Notes: generated by a model from the letters alone, not told the origin. Counted from the stretch's first letter, positions 56,160 to 63,802 are shown. The stretch is DNA of 64,000 nt from Methanolacinia paynteri (GCF_000784355.1 NZ_KN360939.1:160456-224455); one strand, 5' to 3'. Translations and numbers: made by a program.

Positions 56160-56345
56160 TTTTCGTCTCCATTTTTTCATGCCCCCGGAGACAGGACTAT
56201 CAAAGGTTTCAATTAGTTTTTGAGCCTGGCTACATTATGCCCCGGGCACGCAGGGGTTAAGCCGTTCTTGTTCGGTCCGGGCAAAATCCCCTGCAACATC
56301 TTTTAGGTGCTACATGGATGACTTTTTGTTTTGGGAAATAAATTG
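56160..56345 (-). promoter_or_regulatory. Conserved structured leader RNA, copy 1
   Basis: Read on the minus strand, this leader is nearly the same as that at 58218-58411. Core: GCAGGGG (56294-56288) pairs with CCCCTGC (56256-56250), enclosing GCCCGG and an ACCG/CGG hairpin; a CCCGGGGC run follows and can pair with the enclosed GCCCGG. Near the gene, GTCTCC (56192-56187) pairs with GGAGAC (56170-56165), which holds the ribosome binding site of the ATG at 56159. This layout (distal fold plus a hairpin hiding the ribosome site) is riboswitch-like. No known aptamer is recognised. Confidence 0.6.
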
Positions 56346-56346
56346 A

Positions 56347-56362
56347 TTATGTCCAAATCGTC
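56347..56362 (-). promoter_or_regulatory. Shared promoter motif, site 1
   Basis: On the minus strand GACGATTTGGACATAA, directly before an A+T-rich TATA region (CAATTTATTT) and the leader RNA. Two further copies lie at 58412-58424 and 58448-58463. Its fixed position just upstream of TATA suggests an activator or repressor site. Confidence 0.6.
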
Positions 56363-56571
56363 GAACTGTTCATTTCCAGTCGGAAATCTTTGATCCCAAA
56401 TCAGAATTCTGTAAAATTATCATTCATTCTTACTTCAGCATTAACTGACGAAACTAACTTGGGGAATTCCATTATGATATTGTCTTAATTTACTGGCCAA
56501 GAGACTAATTCTAACGTTTCAAAAATTTATTTTGAGAATTTAATTAAGCATAATGGTGATCTGTGTTTTAT

Positions 56572-57096
56572 TTATGGAAACCATATATCACTACTATTGA
56601 ATGCAAAAACAGCGGTACCATTCCCATCGATAAGGCTGGTATAGTTTTCCAGTCGTTCCTTTCCATAAAGATCTCCGGGTATAACAACCTCAAATCTCTC
56701 AACAATTTCCTGCGTTTCATTGACATAGAAATAAACATCAATGCCCCGGTAAACAACCCAAAGCGTTGGTCCGCAACTCAGGTTCCATCCTTTTGGTCTG
56801 GATGGCATAAAATCAATTACTCCTTTGATACCGCTCCCATGACTGAGCATTTCTGCCACATTTTTATCGCACAGGGCAATCCGTGCTACAAAAGATGCAT
56901 TTGTACGAATCGATTCAGAGCCAAGGTAGGGGACAGTCGAAACATTAACCCCGGAGATCCATTCGTCGGAAAGATTACATTTGGTTGTGTTGTTTATGAC
57001 AGGCTGGTCTGGCCCTTTACTTTCCTGATCAATACAACATGCGGCATGTCCTATTAAAAGCAACATCAGAAGTAAAATAAAAAAAGAGATTTTCAT
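56572..57096 (-). CDS. Secreted hypothetical protein (possible lipoprotein)
   Basis: 174 residues from the ATG at 57096; a TTG at 57111 would overlap the upstream stop. Signal sequence FFILLLMLLLIGHAACCIDQ (20) with Cys at the cleavage point, so it may be lipid-anchored. The mature part has several N-x-S/T sites and two or three further Cys (KCNLSDEW, ALCDKN, LSCGPTLW). Not recognised. It is the second gene of an operon with 57108-58217. Confidence 0.68.
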   Translation of the reverse strand: MKISFFILLLMLLLIGHAACCIDQESKGPDQPVINNTTKCNLSDEWISGVNVSTVPYLGSESIRTNASFVARIALCDKNVAEMLSHGSGIKGVIDFMPSRPKGWNLSCGPTLWVVYRGIDVYFYVNETQEIVERFEVVIPGDLYGKERLENYTSLIDGNGTAVFAFNSSDIWFP

Positions 57097-57107
57097 TATT
57101 TTCACTT

Positions 57108-58217
57108 TCAATTGGCTGTTTTTAATTCTACATCAGTTCCGGATATGATGTTTACATCCAGCCCGCTCAGTAGTTGTTGCGCCATTGATCCATAATATTC
57201 ACTGAATGACATTGTTACTGTACTGCCTCCATTTTTAAATACCATGTTATAGAACTCAGTATCCCCAGGCACATCTGTATTGTCATCAAAATAATAACCT
57301 TCCAGGGTAACATAGGCTTCCAGGTTGGTATGGCCTGAAACTACGTTAGTCCAAACCGTTGAAGATGTTCCTGTTGTTAGATCAGATAGCTGTACATACC
57401 ATTGATCGTAAGTATCACTCCAATACAATCGACCTTTCAACAGATCACCTTCTGAAACTTGTATCCTGCTGCCAATATCATCCTCACCTAATGGAGTAGC
57501 GCCCCATGCTGCTGCTGTCCAGTATGTGCCTGTGTCAGGACGATTCCATTCCAGTACTGGCTGAACTATTCCTGGTCCCCCACCATAAGGACTAATGCCA
57601 TTAAACAAATAAATCACCTCAAGGCTCTCTGAACTTGGAGGATGGTCTGGAACATACCAATATGCATCAAACTGGGTTAATGAACTAATTGAAGCGTCTT
57701 CAGCCCATTCTATCCATTCATTAGACCTAGAATTTGACTGAATTTCTGTTCCAGATCGTTCGATTGCTTTCTCATTGATTATAGTAAGTATCAAATTTCC
57801 TTTTTCATCAGTTACAAAAGTTTGATTTCCTTTGTGATATGAATGAGACTCAGTCGGAACTAAATGAATAAATGTTGCCGGTTTTATGACACCTGCCGAT
57901 GTGGGGATCATCGCTGAATCTTTATCATTTGCATAGAATAATGCTTTTCCCTCTTGATCGAATACTTTTGTCAAACCATCATCTGTATGATAAATAATCG
58001 ATCCCGGAGATATAGAAAGGACTGATTCATCTGAAATAGGACTCAGGGGTAGATTAACTTCTTTCAGTGGGACAGAAGATTCCAGATCTAATGAAGGTGT
58101 GACAAAATCTTTTGCAAATTCTGTAGATTCTGCACTAACAACCGAAACGAACATTGTTCCGGCGAGTGCCACTATCATGAGCAGGCTCAAAGCCCGCATT
58201 GTTTTTTTCATTTTCAT
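57108..58217 (-). CDS. Secreted beta-rich protein under conserved leader RNA
   Basis: 369 residues from the ATG at 58217 (GGAGAC 7 bases upstream; an upstream ATG at 58232 lies in the hairpin). Signal peptide MRALSLLMIVALAGTMFVSV (20), cleavage near VSAES. Residues about 160-345 look like a beta-sandwich (DAYWYVPDHPPS, LFNGISPYGGGPGIVQPVLE, GDLLKGRLYWSDTYDQWYVQ, LEAYVTLEGYYFDDNTDVPG). The pattern recalls concanavalin-like or G1-peptidase-like folds, but I cannot identify catalytic residues, so no function is assigned. First gene of its operon. Confidence 0.72.
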   Translation of the reverse strand: MKMKKTMRALSLLMIVALAGTMFVSVVSAESTEFAKDFVTPSLDLESSVPLKEVNLPLSPISDESVLSISPGSIIYHTDDGLTKVFDQEGKALFYANDKDSAMIPTSAGVIKPATFIHLVPTESHSYHKGNQTFVTDEKGNLILTIINEKAIERSGTEIQSNSRSNEWIEWAEDASISSLTQFDAYWYVPDHPPSSESLEVIYLFNGISPYGGGPGIVQPVLEWNRPDTGTYWTAAAWGATPLGEDDIGSRIQVSEGDLLKGRLYWSDTYDQWYVQLSDLTTGTSSTVWTNVVSGHTNLEAYVTLEGYYFDDNTDVPGDTEFYNMVFKNGGSTVTMSFSEYYGSMAQQLLSGLDVNIISGTDVELKTAN

Positions 58218-58411
58218 ATTTTTCGTCTCCATTTCTTTTTCATGCCCCCGGAGACAGTCAATCCAGAGGTTTCATATATTTTGGAAGCCCTAATGCATTT
58301 ATGCCCCCGGGCACGCAGGGGTTAAGCCGTTCTTGATCGGTCCGGGCAAAACCCCCTGCAACATCTTTTAGATGCTACATGGATGACTTTTCGTTTTACG
58401 CGATATATTGA
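58218..58411 (-). promoter_or_regulatory. Conserved structured leader RNA, copy 2
   Basis: Minus-strand leader of the 57108-58217 gene, nearly identical to copy 1 over about 180 bases although the mature proteins differ. GCAGGGG/CCCCTGC occupy 58359-58353 and 58321-58315; the hairpin GTCTCC/GGAGAC occupies 58255-58250 and 58230-58225 and covers the ribosome site. An ATG inside the hairpin opens a 9-codon frame (MKKKWRRKI) whose TGA overlaps the ATG at 58217. In copy 1 the same frame instead runs into the gene. Confidence 0.6.
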
Positions 58412-58424
58412 TTATGTCCAAATC
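58412..58424 (-). promoter_or_regulatory. Shared promoter motif, site 2
   Basis: On the minus strand GATTTGGACATAA, followed by the TATA box AATATATCGC and the leader RNA. Together with site 3 (58448-58463) it forms a perfect 13-bp inverted repeat with a 26-base spacer in a divergent promoter region. Confidence 0.6.
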
Positions 58425-58447
58425 ATGCAACTAACTCCTTTCAGTTT

Positions 58448-58463
58448 GACGATTTGGACATAA
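58448..58463 (+). promoter_or_regulatory. Shared promoter motif, site 3
   Basis: GACGATTTGGACATAA on the plus strand, followed by an A+T-rich TATA-like GTAAATAA (58467-58474). It precedes the ORF at 58521 by about 60 bases. It is identical over 16 bases to site 1. Confidence 0.6.
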
Positions 58464-58520
58464 AACGTAAATAACGTCTTTTTCCAACAGATTAATCATA
58501 GAAATCAGGAGAGTGATTTT

Positions 58521-58979
58521 ACGTTAAAACAGATTTTAATTGCTGCATTAATCATACTTTGCTGCGTATCTTTTGCATCCGGCGCGGCTATTGAAGAGAA
58601 ATCAGATCAGGATCTCATAGGCGAATTCGGGGACTACATTATATCGCCTGCAAGAGATTCCGGCGTAAACCTTGGTCCGAAATACGTCCTCGACACGATT
58701 ACACAGGGCGAGACTAACTGGCACACAAAATATGTCAATTCCCAGATAACCGTACTCAACGTCGACCTCAACTGGGCCGATCCCACGGACTCACTGAGGC
58801 TGAAGATCTACACTCCCGACAACCAGTGTCTTGGGGTATTTTTTGACGATGACGATGGAAGACCTGATGACGGGAGGATCAACATTGATATCTGCAATTC
58901 CGGCGGCATTGCACAAGGTACCTGGTACTATGAAGTCTATGGCTACAGTGTTATCGGCAGAGAAGATTATTATATATAA
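58521..58979 (+). CDS. Secreted protein ORF with apparent ACG start
   Basis: An open frame of 152 codons with no in-frame ATG, GTG or TTG between the upstream stop (58461) and its own stop (58977). A strong ribosome site AGGAG-AGTGA (58507-58516) places initiation at ACG 58521. The protein starts LKQILIAALIILCCVSFASG (20), a clear signal peptide, and continues with a beta-rich domain (YVLDTITQGETNWHTKYVNS, TVLNVDLNWADPTDSLRLKI, ending GTWYYEVYGYSVIGREDYYI) like the pre-peptidase C-terminal or similar secreted beta-sandwich domains. Codon use is normal. Either ACG is used or the start codon was lost and this is a recent pseudogene. Confidence 0.65.
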   Translation, partial: TLKQILIAALIILCCVSFASGAAIEEKSDQDLIGEFGDYIISPARDSGVNLGPKYVLDTITQGETNWHTKYVNSQITVLNVDLNWADPTDSLRLKIYTPDNQCLGVFFDDDDGRPDDGRINIDICNSGGIAQGTWYYEVYGYSVIGREDYYI

Positions 58980-59000
58980 TCTCATATAGAATTGTTATCC

Positions 59001-59735
59001 ATGCAGAATGTATCAAAATTCATTCTTTTTTTTTACATTCTTTTAATTTTTATGGCCACCGGAGTTCAGGCTGCAGAAGAGGATTATATTGTAAAATCCC
59101 ACGAAGACAACCAGGATCTCATTGATAAGGGACTTATTGATTCAGGCGGTGCCGATTCTACCATTACATTCTGGGAGCTTCCATTGTTGATTAAGGTCTC
59201 ATTTATTGCCGGAATTCTGGCGGCAATTTTCGGAACTATAAAAATTATTCCGGTAATACTGGGAAGGCTTGAGGATCTTTTTGACAACCAGAACCGAAAA
59301 GACATATTTGTCTTTATATCTGAAAATCCAGGTTGCTCAATTGCAGACATCTCAAATAATCTTGGGATAAACAGGGGTTCGACGAAATATCATATTGGGA
59401 AACTGATCTCCGATAGTAAAGTTACATTAGTGAAATCCGGGAAATTTATACGGATTTTCGAGAATTCCGGAATTTTTGATGAACAGCAAAAAGTACTTGC
59501 ATCACACCTGAGAAATGAGACGGGGAGAAAACTTCTGTTAAGTATTATGGAAAATCCTGGTATTACGAATATGGATCTCGCAGAGAAGCATGATATGAAT
59601 AAGAGTACAATACACTGGCACCTTAAAAAATTTCAAAAATCCGGCATTGTTCAATCTTCCCCTGAAGGAAAATATAAGAAATATTCCCTGAATCCCACTT
59701 TTGAAAATGATCTGAAAGATTACTTCTCCAAATAA
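59001..59735 (+). CDS. Membrane-anchored double winged-helix regulator
   Basis: 244 residues from the ATG at 59001 (a TTG at 58992 is possible). A signal-like first helix (KFILFFYILLIFMATGVQA), a 35-residue outside loop rich in Asp/Glu, a second helix (LLIKVSFIAGILAAIFGTIK, 20), then two cytoplasmic winged-helix domains: about 98-150 (PGCSIADISNNLGINRGSTK, 20, YHIGKLI) and 175-235 (PGITNMDLAEKHDMNKSTIH, 20, WHLKKFQKSGIV). It would sense something outside and bind DNA directly. It lies 20 bases after the ACG-start ORF and is the best candidate regulator for the shared promoter motif. Confidence 0.85.
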   Translation: MQNVSKFILFFYILLIFMATGVQAAEEDYIVKSHEDNQDLIDKGLIDSGGADSTITFWELPLLIKVSFIAGILAAIFGTIKIIPVILGRLEDLFDNQNRKDIFVFISENPGCSIADISNNLGINRGSTKYHIGKLISDSKVTLVKSGKFIRIFENSGIFDEQQKVLASHLRNETGRKLLLSIMENPGITNMDLAEKHDMNKSTIHWHLKKFQKSGIVQSSPEGKYKKYSLNPTFENDLKDYFSK

Positions 59736-59814
59736 TCCATATGACGGGATCTTGGCTGTTTCATGTGAGGAAAAATCTGGCTTCAGTATTTTTCACAAAC
59801 CCTCCGCCGCTGAT

Positions 59815-59887
59815 GCCAGGGTTGCTGGTCGAAGGCGCTGGAGGGGCCGGTCCGTAGCGGTTCGGGGGTTTGAATTTCTTCCTTTGG
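59815..59887 (+). pseudogene. Degenerate tRNA-Leu remnant
   Basis: GCCAGGGTTGC, TGGTCGAAGGCGCTGGA, GGTCCGTAGCGGTTCG and GGGTTTGAATTTC follow the order of a class II tRNA-Leu (compare the intact gene at 34944). The D-arm is shortened by about six bases and the anticodon loop is missing. The acceptor ends no longer pair. It cannot be functional. It marks the left edge of the A+T-rich islet, where integration next to a tRNA gene would be expected. Confidence 0.6.
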
Positions 59888-59922
59888 ATTTTTAAATATG
59901 AAAGAAATTCATTGAAATGGAT

Positions 59923-60441
59923 CTAAAAAAAAGAGCGTAAATAAAAAATCAATCCTCCAATTATGGCACATAAATGAAGCACAATTAACATCTCAAAAAA
60001 ATATGGGTCACGAAATCTAGACTCTTTAATCCTAGATTCTTGATAATCAAATATATTATAGAGGATTTTTGGCCTAGTTATTTTAAGAGATTTTTGATAT
60101 TTCTCTTCGTTGGAGATTAATAATTTCAACAATTTTTGACTAGATTTAACCTGCCAAGACCAGTACGAGAAAACGTAATAAACAATTAAAATTGCAATGA
60201 CTATTGCTAATATAAAAAATCCAAGAGAATAAACAATCCATTTATTATCATTAGAACTACTTGCAATCCAAATTATCGCACCAATTGAAATTGTGGTAGT
60301 CCATTTGACAAAATCAATTCCTTTAGCTAGAAGATTACTCGAAATCTCAATGAATTTTTCATTTGCTTCAATAATCTCGGGAGGGTCAGGCTTCAATAAC
60401 TCTGACTCATCATCGGGATCTGCTGAATTCTCAGGATTCAT
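59923..60441 (-). CDS. Three-helix membrane protein of the A+T-rich islet
   Basis: 172 residues, not recognised. An acidic N-terminus (about 35 residues), two adjacent helices (WTTTISIGAIIWIA and YSLGFFILAIVIAILIVYYV, 20), a 45-residue basic cytoplasmic stretch (KSSQKLLKLLISNEEKYQKS, 20) and a third helix at the end (LIVLHLCAIIGGLIFYL). Base composition is much richer in A and T than the main chromosome. It diverges from the 751-residue nuclease-like gene, with a shared 162-base promoter region. Membrane proteins of this size are common companions in defence operons, but nothing here proves that role. Confidence 0.68.
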   Translation of the reverse strand: MNPENSADPDDESELLKPDPPEIIEANEKFIEISSNLLAKGIDFVKWTTTISIGAIIWIASSSNDNKWIVYSLGFFILAIVIAILIVYYVFSYWSWQVKSSQKLLKLLISNEEKYQKSLKITRPKILYNIFDYQESRIKESRFRDPYFFEMLIVLHLCAIIGGLIFYLRSFF

Positions 60442-60603
60442 ATTCTATTGAATTATTTTAATACATTATAGGCTAATAACTCCTTCGAATGAGATGATCC
60501 AAAATACAGAAATTCTTGTTGGAAACACATTTATCCCTGGTTTAGTTACTCCACGGGTGATCTTTTTGGAAGTTTGAGTTACAGTTTAACAAGTGATTGA
60601 ATA

Positions 60604-62859
60604 ATGTCGAGAATTGAAACCATAACCACAAAAGTCAGGCCTATTAAAAAACTCTGCATCATTGACAATGATTTCGGCCTTTTTTGCCATATCAACAATG
60701 TATTCACAGAAGAGATTGGAGGATTTTATAACCTAATTCTCTTAAATGATGACAAATTATTTTCTCAAAATACTCTTGACTTTATAAAATATCATGATCC
60801 TGATATTATCATAAATTACTCAAAACGTGAAAATGAGTTGTTATTAGAAAAATTTAAGATTAGAGTCATTGACCCAAAAGCAAAGGAAAATTTTAATTTA
60901 GGCCATTATACAATTCCAATCAGCGTTTTAGACAATATCCCAGATCTGGCAAAATCTGTATTTCTTGAAAGGGTTAAAAAAATTATTTTATGCAATAGTA
61001 ATTCTAAAAAACCTGAGAACTCGGTAAATTTTGTAAATCTTGGTTCATACTCAGTGGAAGAAGAAAACAATATTAAAAGGAATCCTCTTTTTCAAGGGAT
61101 AGAAATCGATAACGCCCCAATAAGATTTGGTAATCTCAACATTTTCAAAATTAGAGAGAATAATTCAAATATACTGTACATTAACAACTTAATATACCGG
61201 CCATACCCTTTGGATAGTGTTTTCACAATAAACAATAATCAAAAGGGCTATTTTTATCAAAAACCTGCAATTATATTTGGAAATCCAAATGAATTAGACA
61301 GTATAATATATTTCTGGAACACAAGAGCAACATATCCATATTCAGAATTATTTTGGATTTCTATCGAATCATTTGATGAGTATCTTAATCAAATCAAACA
61401 ATTTAGTAACTTTTGTATTTTTTCAGAAAGTGATGAACTTAGAGAAAAATTAAAACAAATATGTGAAAAATTTGAAGAAATAAATCCTGATAGATACTAT
61501 TTTAACGGTTCATATGGCGGTTGGGACTGTTTTGAATATTTACAAAACATCGCTTTCAATGATGATCATGTGAGAATCATTCATCCACAAGAGAAGCTAT
61601 TTTCAAAATCCGGGTTTAATGTAAATATTGCACTTGAAATTAATGGAATTGAAGAGACAATTTTACCTCAGAGTACAAATCTCGGTAGATTATTCAAAGA
61701 AGATAATCCTCATTCTAAGCAGTATTTTGCCAAAGTTGGTTCGAGGGGATTTGCAATATTACTCGAAAAATTTGTTCCATATGAAGAATCCCCGTTATCA
61801 GAGATATTAAAAATTCCATCAGAAATCCAAATTTTTAATGGAATATTAGCTGAGAGAGATCTAACTTACAATGAAACAAAAAATTCACAAGTTACTAAAC
61901 AAGTTATCAATCTCTTAGGGGGGTATGATAATATTGAAATTCTAAAAGATGAGGTGATTTATGATTTAATTGTTGAAATCGCTCCTAAAAGAATTGAAAG
62001 AATTGTAAAAGATTTATCTATAGAATTAAAATGTAAAATTGATGATGAAATATTAGAAGAACTAATTAAAGAAAAATTTGAAGATATTGCGCCAATTAAA
62101 TCAGAACCTGATTATACTGTAGATGATTTTTATTCTCGTGCGGGAGGTTATGAGAAAATTAAAGATAAAAAATCCTTTCAATCTAATATTGAAAAATTAT
62201 ATTCATCCAATTTGCTTTTACGAGGAAAAGGAATGTTATGCAAACAATGTGGTTCTCGTTTGTGGTATCCCATTTCTGATCTAAAAGATGATTTGAAGTG
62301 TTATTGTTGTAATAATAGCTTGAGAATTCCAATATACAATGAAGAAAAAGCTTTAAAAGACTCCTTTAAGTTAAATCAGCTTATATGTAATGCTGTTGAT
62401 CAAGGAGTCCTACCTGTATTATTAACATCTCATCTTATTCATCATCAAAAATGGCTTGGAATTCGACTTATGTTTGATGTTGAAATTTTGGAAAAGAATG
62501 AACCAATTGGAGAAATTGATATTCTTTTTACTTTCGGAAAAAAGATAGGCATTTCTGAAGTAAAAGCAGATCGCGGATTTGAAGAAAATCAAATTGACAG
62601 AATTCTCAATATCAGAGAAAAATTGAGAGCTGATTTTATTATATTTTCTACATTAAAAGGAGCAAACTCAACAGAAGTTAATCAATTAATTACTTATTTA
62701 GAATTAAAAGAGATAGATTATCCAATCTTCATATTAACCAAAGAAATACTTTTCAATGAAAAAATCATAGACATTGGCAAATATTTCTATGTTGATCAAA
62801 AGACGAAATCATATCCAAAAGGAGTCATAATCCCTAGTTTCAATAGTCAGGACAGATAA
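60604..62859 (+). CDS. Zinc-ribbon/PD-(D/E)xK nuclease-like protein, possible defence gene
   Basis: 751 residues, strongly A+T-rich with Lys/Asn/Ile-rich protein, unlike its neighbours. About 1-520 is unrecognised alpha/beta sequence, beginning KKLCIIDNDFGLFCHINNVF (20). A zinc ribbon follows: CKQCG (Cys546/549) and CYCC (566-569), with the conserved W554. The C-terminal 130 residues carry a PD-(D/E)xK-type motif: GEIDILFTF (Asp639) and ISEVKAD (Glu652, Lys654), with a Gln in EENQIDRIL in the right place. Zinc ribbon followed by such a nuclease is seen in several anti-phage proteins. No methylase, helicase or integrase lies beside it. Horizontal origin is likely; function is inferred. Confidence 0.78.
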   Translation: MSRIETITTKVRPIKKLCIIDNDFGLFCHINNVFTEEIGGFYNLILLNDDKLFSQNTLDFIKYHDPDIIINYSKRENELLLEKFKIRVIDPKAKENFNLGHYTIPISVLDNIPDLAKSVFLERVKKIILCNSNSKKPENSVNFVNLGSYSVEEENNIKRNPLFQGIEIDNAPIRFGNLNIFKIRENNSNILYINNLIYRPYPLDSVFTINNNQKGYFYQKPAIIFGNPNELDSIIYFWNTRATYPYSELFWISIESFDEYLNQIKQFSNFCIFSESDELREKLKQICEKFEEINPDRYYFNGSYGGWDCFEYLQNIAFNDDHVRIIHPQEKLFSKSGFNVNIALEINGIEETILPQSTNLGRLFKEDNPHSKQYFAKVGSRGFAILLEKFVPYEESPLSEILKIPSEIQIFNGILAERDLTYNETKNSQVTKQVINLLGGYDNIEILKDEVIYDLIVEIAPKRIERIVKDLSIELKCKIDDEILEELIKEKFEDIAPIKSEPDYTVDDFYSRAGGYEKIKDKKSFQSNIEKLYSSNLLLRGKGMLCKQCGSRLWYPISDLKDDLKCYCCNNSLRIPIYNEEKALKDSFKLNQLICNAVDQGVLPVLLTSHLIHHQKWLGIRLMFDVEILEKNEPIGEIDILFTFGKKIGISEVKADRGFEENQIDRILNIREKLRADFIIFSTLKGANSTEVNQLITYLELKEIDYPIFILTKEILFNEKIIDIGKYFYVDQKTKSYPKGVIIPSFNSQDR

Positions 62860-62887
62860 TAGTTTTCTTTTTATTTTTTAGTTCAAC

Positions 62888-63097
62888 TCAAACCAAAACC
62901 CACGACGCCGAAGACTTCCCCTCGGGGATCGGGAGCCCGTCGTCTTTCAGCCCCTCAATGTGAAACGCAATCGCCTCGTGCATATTCTTCTCCGCCTCCT
63001 CGCGGGTTTTGCCGGTCGCAACACATCCCGGAAGGTCCGGGGAATATGCGGAATAATTTCCGTCCGCCTTTTCGATAATAATCAGAAACCTGAACAT
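62888..63097 (-). CDS. hicB: HicB-family antitoxin
   Basis: 69 residues: FRFLIIIEKADGNYSAYSPD (20) and PGCVATGKTREEAEKNMHEA (20). The start overlaps the stop of hicA (TAATG). Here the toxin gene comes first, the opposite order from the module at 52.3-52.7 kb. It lacks any DNA-binding C-terminal extension. Confidence 0.88.
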   Translation of the reverse strand: MFRFLIIIEKADGNYSAYSPDLPGCVATGKTREEAEKNMHEAIAFHIEGLKDDGLPIPEGKSSASWVLV

Positions 63098-63291
63098 TAT
63101 TTTCTCTCCTTTATTCCTGCCTGTTTCAATATGCTGTTTAGTGTACCGGGTGCGAGGGTATCGTTCATGTTGCCCGGAATCGTTATTCTTCCGGGGATAT
63201 TGGGATTTTTGTACTGCCTATGACTTCCCCTTACAGATACAAGGTACCATCCCTCTACTTCTATAATCTTTATGACTTCCCTAACCTTCAT
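63097..63291 (-). CDS. hicA: HicA-family mRNA interferase toxin
   Basis: 64 residues from the ATG at 63291 (a GTG at 63309 adds MTGGED). It has VREVIKIIEVEGWYLVSVRG (20), SHRQYKNPN with the catalytic His, and a C-terminus NSILKQAGIKE. First gene of the pair; likely active. Confidence 0.88.
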   Translation of the reverse strand: MKVREVIKIIEVEGWYLVSVRGSHRQYKNPNIPGRITIPGNMNDTLAPGTLNSILKQAGIKERK

Positions 63292-63442
63292 ATCTTCGCC
63301 CCCGGTCACTGAACTTTGATCATCTTTCCATTAATTCCGAGATATGATTATCATTTCGATTATTTGCAGGACAATACACGCTATTTCAAAGGATATTATG
63401 GTTATCGCAATCGTCCCTTCAACTCTCACTCGATCGAGATAT

Positions 63443-63548
63443 GTCGCTGACCGAAGGGCTATCAGCCCAATCGATTCCTTGGGCGACCTCCGGTCACCAT
63501 TTTTGAAAATTGGTTTTTGAAGGACGGACAAGCATCCCTCCGGCTCCA
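63443..63548 (+). repeat. GC-rich intergenic repeat, copy D (shortened)
   Basis: This lies in the gene-free stretch 63310-63802. It has CGCTGACCGAAGGGCTATCA, CAATCGATTCCTTGGGCGAC and CTCCGGTCACC (like the second module of copy B), then GGACGGACAAGCATCCCTCC and GGCTCC (end of module 1). Module order is the reverse of copies A to C. The rest of the stretch holds the isolated promoter described next and nothing else I recognise. Confidence 0.6.
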
Positions 63549-63650
63549 AAAAATCTCCGCCTGTGCAGAGGAGATCTTAATTTATTTTTCCCGCCGTCCT
63601 TCCGCCAGTCCCGCCAGGGAGGGATGATCTCTTCTCACAACTAAAAGAAC

Positions 63651-63688
63651 TATAAATCGTATAACACAGAATTTTTTTTGGAGGTAAC
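63651..63688 (+). promoter_or_regulatory. Isolated TATA box and ribosome binding site
   Basis: TATAAATC (63651-63658) and GGAGGT (63680-63685) are correctly spaced for a short-leader mRNA starting at a TTG (63689). The frame that follows (72 codons to 63907) reads as basic low-complexity sequence and runs antisense through the ferredoxin gene. So this looks like the surviving 5' end of a lost gene, or a small-protein gene of unknown kind. Confidence 0.35.
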
Positions 63689-63802
63689 TTGTTTCACGTT
63701 ATGAATCTGCCGCATCTCTCGCTCAGGGGTCGGGTGGCGAGGGATTGCCAAAGACGTGATCGAGAGATACCTGTTACAAAATCAAAAAAAAGAATTAAAA
63801 AA

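Noticed and set aside
56563..57057. 164-residue ORF on the plus strand
   Set aside because: It is antisense to the secreted protein at 56572-57096, which has a convincing signal peptide and operon position.
59736..62890. Integrase or transposase linked to the A+T-rich islet
   Set aside because: I looked for tyrosine or serine recombinase motifs in all ORFs between the tRNA remnant and HicAB and saw none. Mobility is inferred only from composition and context.
63331..63549. 72-residue ORF on the minus strand
   Set aside because: It reads through repeat copy D, and its codons follow the repeat's structure. No ribosome site.
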